Assembly: GCA_018399495.1 (NCBI GenBank)
Contig: JAGYOG010000011.1
Coordinates: 1 to 64,000, forward strand
DNA length: 64,000 bases
Reading direction: 5' to 3'
From: Sphaerochaeta sp.
Lineage (GTDB): Bacteria > Spirochaetota > Spirochaetia > Sphaerochaetales > Sphaerochaetaceae
Shown: in pieces, positions 63,770-64,000 of the stretch
Layout: each line of letters opens with the position of its first letter
Position numbering within the stretch: the first letter of the stretch is position 1
Made by a program: the position numbers and the translations under genes
Notes under the pieces: generated by a model
Told to the model about the DNA's origin: nothing
Databases searched by the model: none
Seen by the model: only the letters and a program-made list of their open reading frames with translations

Positions 63770-64000
63770 TTAATCCAGGCTCTGGACCAGATGCTTCTTT
63801 ACGTAGAAGTTAAAGATGGTCATCAAGCCAACGAATATCAGGAGGATGTAGGCAATTGCAGAAGCATAGCCTACCCGGTAATAGACAAACGCGTTGAGAT
63901 ACACGTCATAGACCAAGGTACTGCTTGCGTTCTGTGGGCCACCCTTGGTCATGGCGTAGATCAGCTCGAAGTTCTTGAACGAGTCAATGATGGAGATGGT
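63770..64000 (-). CDS. sugar ABC importer, permease (MalF-like), C-terminal part only
   Basis: The frame is open to the window edge (77 codons including the stop). The segment ISIIDSFKNFELIYAMTKGG and the following helices are the last part of a MalF/UgpA-type permease: the helix after the EAA loop, the external loop and the final helix. The rest, and probably the binding-protein gene, lie beyond base 64000. It pairs with the permease at 62921. Confidence 0.85.
   Translation of the reverse strand, partial: TISIIDSFKNFELIYAMTKGGPQNASSTLVYDVYLNAFVYYRVGYASAIAYILLIFVGLMTIFNFYVKKHLVQSLD

Overview
The window reads as a chromosome segment of a free-living, fermentative spirochaete, most likely Sphaerochaeta or a close relative (inference from content; no rRNA or marker gene is present). 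The signs are moderate GC, a BMP/PnrA-type purine nucleoside importer, several ABC importers whose binding proteins share the mature start FA[Q/T]G[G/T]xE, a YesMN-type two-component pair, AdhE, a Gx-transporter/NusG-II pair, lipid glycosyltransferases and a complete ilv-leu operon. Genes are tightly packed on both strands, and convergent neighbours often overlap at their 3' ends.

Layout. 1-6.5 kb: end of a possible outer-membrane protein, an orphan EIIC-like permease, a divergent pair of glycosyltransferases (GT28/MGDG-synthase type and GT4) and an RND/MMPL transporter. 6.6-12.4 kb (minus strand): DEAD-box RNA helicase, DUF2804 protein, membrane-anchored metallophosphoesterase, PpiD/SurA-like foldase. 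12.5-20.9 kb: tRNA-Pro, a Cof phosphatase, a nucleoside ABC importer operon with purine nucleoside phosphorylase and nitroreductase, then a convergent nucleoside hydrolase joined to the remnant of a nucleobase permease. 20.9-28 kb: esterase, FAD oxidoreductase, a two-gene operon of a degenerate Fic protein and a D-aminoacylase, and an amino-acid ABC importer. 28-30.9 kb: feoA-feoB-Cys-rich protein, divergent from a DtxR-type regulator. 31-37.5 kb: sugar ABC importer with a HAD phosphatase, facing a YesN/YesM pair that probably controls it.

37.7-49.1 kb: branched-chain amino acid operon (leader peptide, ilvN, ilvC, leuA, cimA, leuC, leuD, leuB, ilvD, ilvB), which can make Val and Leu, and Ile through citramalate, except for the final transamination. 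It is preceded by a 71-codon leader ORF whose last 35 residues are 25 Leu/Ile/Val. It ends over an antisense XRE regulator. 49.5-57 kb: rubredoxin-like and ferredoxin-like genes, MFS, Cof phosphatase, AdhE, Gx transporter and NusG-II protein. 57.1-60.3 kb: a scar, where two tandem response regulators are followed by an IS110-family element that has removed the end of the second regulator and the start of a MATE transporter. 60.4-64 kb: OFA-type MFS, a phosphodiester glycosidase and the start of another sugar ABC operon.

Most notable observations: (i) six genes whose ATG lies exactly 6 nt after a -10-like hexamer with no Shine-Dalgarno, suggesting leaderless mRNAs; (ii) an ilv-leu leader with a C-rich, G-poor tract but no intrinsic terminator, pointing to Rho-dependent or translational attenuation; (iii) a pseudo-Fic protein that keeps the inhibitory motif and has lost the catalytic one; (iv) a response-regulator pair in which one has Glu at the phospho-site and the other has lost its DNA-binding domain; (v) a strong hairpin just after the binding-protein gene in all three complete ABC operons. 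All gene names rest on reading the translated sequence; no database search was possible.
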